From Bacillota bacterium (GTDB taxonomy: Bacteria; Bacillota; Clostridia; Christensenellales; Aristaeellaceae): a stretch of 10,009 bases of DNA. Both the position numbers and the translations under genes were made by a program. A model generated the notes under the pieces. It searched no databases. It was not told where the DNA came from and saw only the letters and a list, made by a program, of their open reading frames with translations. Below, piece after piece: positions 5,858 to 10,009 of the stretch. Position 1 is the first letter of the stretch, and the number at the start of each line of letters is the position of its first letter. The stretch spans positions 1 to 10,009 of the forward strand of contig JAEZTD010000386.1 of the NCBI GenBank assembly GCA_023443705.1. The letters are read 5' to 3'.

Positions 5858-8800
5858 ACGATTTGTGGCGGAACATCTTCAAAGACGTCGATCCGGCGTT
5901 GGCGCTCTGCCTTTCGCTCGACCGGGTGCTGGTTTCGAGGGCGGGGGACAAGCTGGTCGCCCGCTTCTTTTCGTCCCGAATTCTGGATGACCGGGAGTTT
6001 TCCACCCTCTCAAAGGCGCTGCGCGCCGCGTTTCCGCAGGCGAAGGCTTCCCTCCGGATCAGCTACCCGGCGCTTCGGGAGGACGTAAATTCAAACATCG
6101 CCGCCTACGCAAAATTCATCTGCCGCCTCATCGCGCGGGAGCTGCCCAGCGCCATGCCCTTTCTCCAATGGGAGGAGGCCAGCTGGAAGATGCGGGGCGA
6201 CCATTTGATCGCCGAGGTCGACCGGTTGGGCGTCGAGTACCTGACGAGCCAGGGTGTGGACCGAAGGGTGGAGCTTTTGCTTCGCGAACTGTTCGGCGTC
6301 GAGAAGCGCGTCACGCTGGAGCCCAGGGGCGACGAGGAGGCGCGGCTCAAAGACATCGCCCGAAGGCGAGAAGAAGAGCAGGAGCGCATGGCGGAGCTGG
6401 CGCGTAAGGCCTGCGCCGCCGATGCAAACGGCGCCAGCTGCAAAACGCTGTCCAAACAGCTGCTGGGCAGGGCGATCGCCGAGGAAGCCATGCCGATGAA
6501 CGAGCTGGGCGAGGACTCTGGCCGGGTGACGCTGCGCGGCGAGGTTATAAAAAGTGAACTGCGGGACCTCAAGACCGGCTCAAAGCTATGCACCTTCTCG
6601 CTGACGGACTACACGGGCACCGTTTCCTGCAAGGCCTTTGTCGGCGGCCGAAAGTCGCCCGGCGCAGAGGCCATCCAGCAGCAGGCGGAGGCGCTGATGG
6701 ACGGCGTCAAGGAAGGCAAATGGGTGCGCGTTCGCGGCGACTACCGCTATGACGAGTTTCAGCGCGAAATGGTCTTGATGGTCTCAGACGCGGTGCGCTC
6801 CGACGCACCCAGGCGCGAGGACGAAGCCGCCGAAAAGCGGGTAGAATTGCACCTGCACACCCAGATGAGCGCGATGGACGCCTGCGCGTCTCCCACCGAT
6901 CTAATCAAAATGGCCGCCGACTGGGGCCATCCGGCCATCGCCATCACCGACCACGGCGTGGTGCAGGCCTTTCCGGAGGCGTTCTCCGCCGCCAAAAAGG
7001 CGGGCATCAAGCTGATCCCTGGCTGCGAGGGTTATCTGATCGACGACAAGCCCAGCATGGTCAAAAACGCAGACGCGCGAAAGCTTGCGAGCACGACGTT
7101 TGTGATCCTGGATGTCGAAACCACCGGTCTCAGCCCGCTCAACGACACCATCATCGAGCTTGGTGCGGTGAAGTTCGTCAACGGCGAAGAGGTCGCCGAG
7201 TTTTCGCAGCTGATCAACCCCATGCGGCCGTTGCCGGCGAAGATCGTGGAGATCACCGGCATCACCGACGCGATGCTCACCGGCATGCCCACCATCGACC
7301 AGGTGCTGCCGGACTTTGTGAAGTTCTGCGAGGGCGCGGTGCTTGCCGCCCACAACGCCGATTTCGACATGGGCTTTGTGGGACGCGCCTTCTCCGCCCT
7401 CGGCCATAAGATGGACCACCCGGTCATCGACACGCTTTCGCTGTCGCGCAACATGTTCCGCGCCGAAAAGAGCCACAAGCTCGGCGCGGTGGCAAAGCGG
7501 CTGGGCATCTCGCTCAAAAACGCCCATCGCGCGGTGCACGACGCCCGCGCCACGGGCCTCATCCTTGTGAAGATGCTGGACATGCTGGGGGAGAGCCGCC
7601 CGCTCAGGCTCTTAAGCGACGTCAACGGGGCTTTCGACGACGACATTGGCGGCGCCAGCTACCACATCATCCTCTTGGCGGCTACGCAGGAGGGCATGAC
7701 GAACCTCTACCGGTTGGTATCGGAAGCGCACCTGAACCACTTCCGCAGGACGCCCCGGCTTCCAAGATCGTTGATCGCGAAGTACCGCGAAGGGCTGATC
7801 CTCGGCAGCGCCTGCGAGGCGGGCGAACTGTTCCGCGCGGTGCTGGAGGGCAAGCCCGACCGCGAACTCGAGCGCATCGCGAAATTCTACGACTATCTCG
7901 AGATCCAGCCCACTGGCAACAATGAATTCCTGGTGCGGGAAGGCAAGGTTGTGAGCATCGAGGCGCTGCAGGCGATGAACCGGAAGATCCTTGAGCTGGG
8001 CGACCGGCTGGGGATCCCCGTGGTCGCCACCGGCGACGTACACTTCAAGGAGCCGCGAGACGCCATCTTCCGCGCGATCCTGATGAACGCCAAGGGCTTC
8101 GAGGACTGCGACAACCAGGCGCCGCTGTACCTGCGAACCACCGACGACATGCTGGCCGAATTTGCTTATCTGGGCTCGAAGGCGGCGAAGCGCGTCGTCG
8201 TCGACGCGCCCCGCGCCATTGCGGACAGGGTTTCGCCCAAGCTGCGCATCTTCGTCGAACACCCGGAAGGTAAGGAGACATTCCAGCCCTACTGGGACTT
8301 CGCCGAAGATGAAATCCGCACGCTCACCGAAACCCGCGCGCGGGAGATCTACGGCGACCCGCTGCCTGAGATCGTGCGCGCCCGCATCGACAAGGAATTG
8401 GGTTCGATCATCGGCTACGGCTTCTCCACGCTCTATGACATCGCGGTCAAGCTGGTCAAAAAGTCGCTTTCAGACGGTTATATCGTCGGCTCCCGCGGCT
8501 CGGTGGGCTCGTCCTTCGTCGCCAACATGACCGGCATCACCGAGGTCAACTCGCTGCCGCCCCACTACGTGTGCCCGAAGTGCAAGCACTCGGAGTTCGA
8601 CGTGCCCGACGAGTACACCTGCGGCCTCGACCTTCCGGCCAAGGACTGCCCGGTGTGCGGCACAAGCATGGACCGGGACGGCTTTGACATCCCCTTCGAG
8701 GTCTTTCTGGGCTTCAAGGGCGACAAGGTCCCCGACATCGACCTCAACTTCTCCGGCGAGTACCAGCCGAGGGCCCACGCCTACGTCAAGGAACTGTTCG

Positions 8801-10009
8801 GCGAGGAAAACGTGTTCCGCGCCGGGACGATCGGCACCGTGGCGGACAAAACCGCCTTTGGCTACGTGCTCAAATACCTGGAGGAGCGGGAGATGACCGC
8901 CACTCAGGCGGAGAAGGAGCGGCTGGCCAAGGGCCTCACCGGCGCGATGCGCACCACCGGCCAGCACCCGGCGGGCATGGTCGTGCTGCCCAAGGGCTAT
9001 GAAATCTACCAGTTCACGCCGATCCAACGGCCCGCGGACGATCAGGACTCCGACACCATCACCACCCACTTCGACTTCAGCTCCATGCACGACGTGCTGG
9101 TGAAGCTGGACGTGCTCGGCCATGACGACCCGACCATGCTCAAAAAGCTGGAGGATTTGACCGGCATCACGCCGCAGCAGGTGCCGCTGGATGACAGGGC
9201 GGTCTTCGAGCGCATCCTGTCGCTGTTCACCAGTCCCGAGGCGCTGGGCGTGACCAGCGACGAAATCGGCTCGCCAACGGGTACCCTGGGCATCCCGGAG
9301 TTCGGCACGCGCTTCGTCCGGCAGATGCTGGTGGATACCCAGCCCCGTTCGATGGAAGAGCTGATTCGCATTTCGGGCCTTTCCCACGGGACCGACGTGT
9401 GGCTGGGCAACGCGCAGGACGTCATCAAGGCGGGTATCGCGCCGCTCAAAAAGTGCATCTGCACCCGGGACGACATCATGAACCAGCTGATCAAGTGGGG
9501 CGTGGAGCCGAAGACCGCCTTTACGATCATGGAGTCCGTCCGCAAGGGCAAGGGACTCAAGCCCGAGTGGATCGAGGCCATGAAGGCGGCGGACACGCCG
9601 GACTGGTTCCTCGAGAGCTGTCAGAAGATCAAATACATGTTCCCGAAGGCCCACGCGGTGGCCTACGTGACGATGGCGCTGCGCATCGCCTACTTCAAGG
9701 TGTACCACCCGGGCGCCTACTACGCTTGCTATCTGAAGCGAAACGCCGAGGCCTTTGACGGCTCGACGATGGTGGCGGCACTGCCGGTACTCCGGGCGAA
9801 ACTCGCAGAGCTTCAGGCGCTTGAGAAGGATGAGAAGGCCAAGAAGGAGGATCAGATCACACTCCTTGAGATTCTGGTTGAGATGTGCTGCCGGGGGATT
9901 GCGCTCAGGCCCATTTCGCTGTACGAATCCCACGCGGAAAACTTCCTCCTGATGCCGGACAACACCATCCTGCCGCCGCTGTCGTCGCTTCCGGGCGTCG
10001 GCCTTGCCG
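5854..10009 (+). CDS. polC: DNA polymerase III alpha subunit, PolC type (3' end beyond window)
   Basis: Main replicative polymerase of low-GC-type Gram-positive bacteria, with built-in 3'-5' proofreading. About 1,385 codons are present without a stop. Bacillus subtilis PolC has 1,437, so roughly the last 50 residues are missing, including the usual C-terminal clamp-binding motif. Domains in order: a variable N-terminal region (1-150) with a charged helical linker (about 150-200); OB fold (about 223-320); PHP part 1 with HLHT (His333, His335), TDHG (Asp366, His367) and Glu392; an inserted DnaQ-like exonuclease with DVETTG (Asp420, Glu422), NADFD (Asp505) and HRAVHDA (His558, Asp563); PHP part 2 with GSAC (651-654) and TGDVH (Asp728, His730); and the polymerase core with GSRGSVGSSF, a zinc knuckle (Cys907, Cys910, Cys932, Cys935), PDIDLNF (Asp961, Asp963) and KLD (Asp1086) as catalytic acids. 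A helix-hairpin-helix-like LPGVG is at the edge. All exonuclease and polymerase acids are intact. It is 47 bases after ispG. The start at 5854 is the only ATG before the conserved region, but its ribosome binding site is weak. Confidence 0.97.
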   Translation, partial: MNDLWRNIFKDVDPALALCLSLDRVLVSRAGDKLVARFFSSRILDDREFSTLSKALRAAFPQAKASLRISYPALREDVNSNIAAYAKFICRLIARELPSAMPFLQWEEASWKMRGDHLIAEVDRLGVEYLTSQGVDRRVELLLRELFGVEKRVTLEPRGDEEARLKDIARRREEEQERMAELARKACAADANGASCKTLSKQLLGRAIAEEAMPMNELGEDSGRVTLRGEVIKSELRDLKTGSKLCTFSLTDYTGTVSCKAFVGGRKSPGAEAIQQQAEALMDGVKEGKWVRVRGDYRYDEFQREMVLMVSDAVRSDAPRREDEAAEKRVELHLHTQMSAMDACASPTDLIKMAADWGHPAIAITDHGVVQAFPEAFSAAKKAGIKLIPGCEGYLIDDKPSMVKNADARKLASTTFVILDVETTGLSPLNDTIIELGAVKFVNGEEVAEFSQLINPMRPLPAKIVEITGITDAMLTGMPTIDQVLPDFVKFCEGAVLAAHNADFDMGFVGRAFSALGHKMDHPVIDTLSLSRNMFRAEKSHKLGAVAKRLGISLKNAHRAVHDARATGLILVKMLDMLGESRPLRLLSDVNGAFDDDIGGASYHIILLAATQEGMTNLYRLVSEAHLNHFRRTPRLPRSLIAKYREGLILGSACEAGELFRAVLEGKPDRELERIAKFYDYLEIQPTGNNEFLVREGKVVSIEALQAMNRKILELGDRLGIPVVATGDVHFKEPRDAIFRAILMNAKGFEDCDNQAPLYLRTTDDMLAEFAYLGSKAAKRVVVDAPRAIADRVSPKLRIFVEHPEGKETFQPYWDFAEDEIRTLTETRAREIYGDPLPEIVRARIDKELGSIIGYGFSTLYDIAVKLVKKSLSDGYIVGSRGSVGSSFVANMTGITEVNSLPPHYVCPKCKHSEFDVPDEYTCGLDLPAKDCPVCGTSMDRDGFDIPFEVFLGFKGDKVPDIDLNFSGEYQPRAHAYVKELFGEENVFRAGTIGTVADKTAFGYVLKYLEEREMTATQAEKERLAKGLTGAMRTTGQHPAGMVVLPKGYEIYQFTPIQRPADDQDSDTITTHFDFSSMHDVLVKLDVLGHDDPTMLKKLEDLTGITPQQVPLDDRAVFERILSLFTSPEALGVTSDEIGSPTGTLGIPEFGTRFVRQMLVDTQPRSMEELIRISGLSHGTDVWLGNAQDVIKAGIAPLKKCICTRDDIMNQLIKWGVEPKTAFTIMESVRKGKGLKPEWIEAMKAADTPDWFLESCQKIKYMFPKAHAVAYVTMALRIAYFKVYHPGAYYACYLKRNAEAFDGSTMVAALPVLRAKLAELQALEKDEKAKKEDQITLLEILVEMCCRGIALRPISLYESHAENFLLMPDNTILPPLSSLPGVGLA

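Noticed and set aside
8470..9933. A 487-codon minus-strand open frame opposite polC
   Set aside because: Same cause: low-complexity His/Arg/Val composition, no family motif, and it lies entirely over the conserved polymerase core of polC.

Overview
The window is a stretch of core bacterial chromosome from a GC-rich member of the Bacillota (Firmicutes), most likely a Clostridia-type organism. Two points support this. The last gene is a PolC-type replicative DNA polymerase, with a PHP domain split by a DnaQ-like exonuclease and a Cys4 zinc finger, a form typical of Gram-positive bacteria of this phylum. The gene order frr - uppS - cdsA - dxr - rseP - ispG - polC is one I know from clostridial genomes. 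Third codon positions are strongly G/C-biased, which rules out the AT-rich clostridia. I cannot name a genus.

Layout: all genes lie on the + strand and read as one tightly packed transcription unit. Bases 1-104 hold a good sigma-A-type promoter (31-59), a small leader hairpin (74-85) and a strong ribosome binding site. They are followed by frr (GTG start at 105), a 60-codon PASTA-like small gene (659-841), uppS (838-1605), cdsA (1612-2484), dxr (TTG start, 2486-3625), rseP (3640-4692), ispG (4736-5806) and polC (5854 to the window edge, about 1,385 codons, 3' end missing). The small gene overlaps both neighbours by ATGA. The longest intergenic gap is 47 bases and I see no internal terminator. 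Upstream of frr no gene is identifiable, so the gene before the window is unknown.

How the genes fit together: dxr and ispG are two steps of the MEP pathway that makes isopentenyl diphosphate. UppS uses that product to build the C55 undecaprenyl carrier for cell-wall synthesis. CdsA makes CDP-diacylglycerol for phospholipids. RseP is a membrane-embedded site-2 protease. Ribosome recycling factor and the replicative polymerase bracket this envelope-lipid block, so translation, envelope growth and replication functions are co-transcribed.

I found no mobile element, CRISPR array, tRNA or rRNA, and no novel multi-gene system. The points most worth a second look are the small PASTA-like gene between frr and uppS, a three-codon minicistron whose stop overlaps the polC start codon, and the use of GTG/TTG starts in the first half of the operon.
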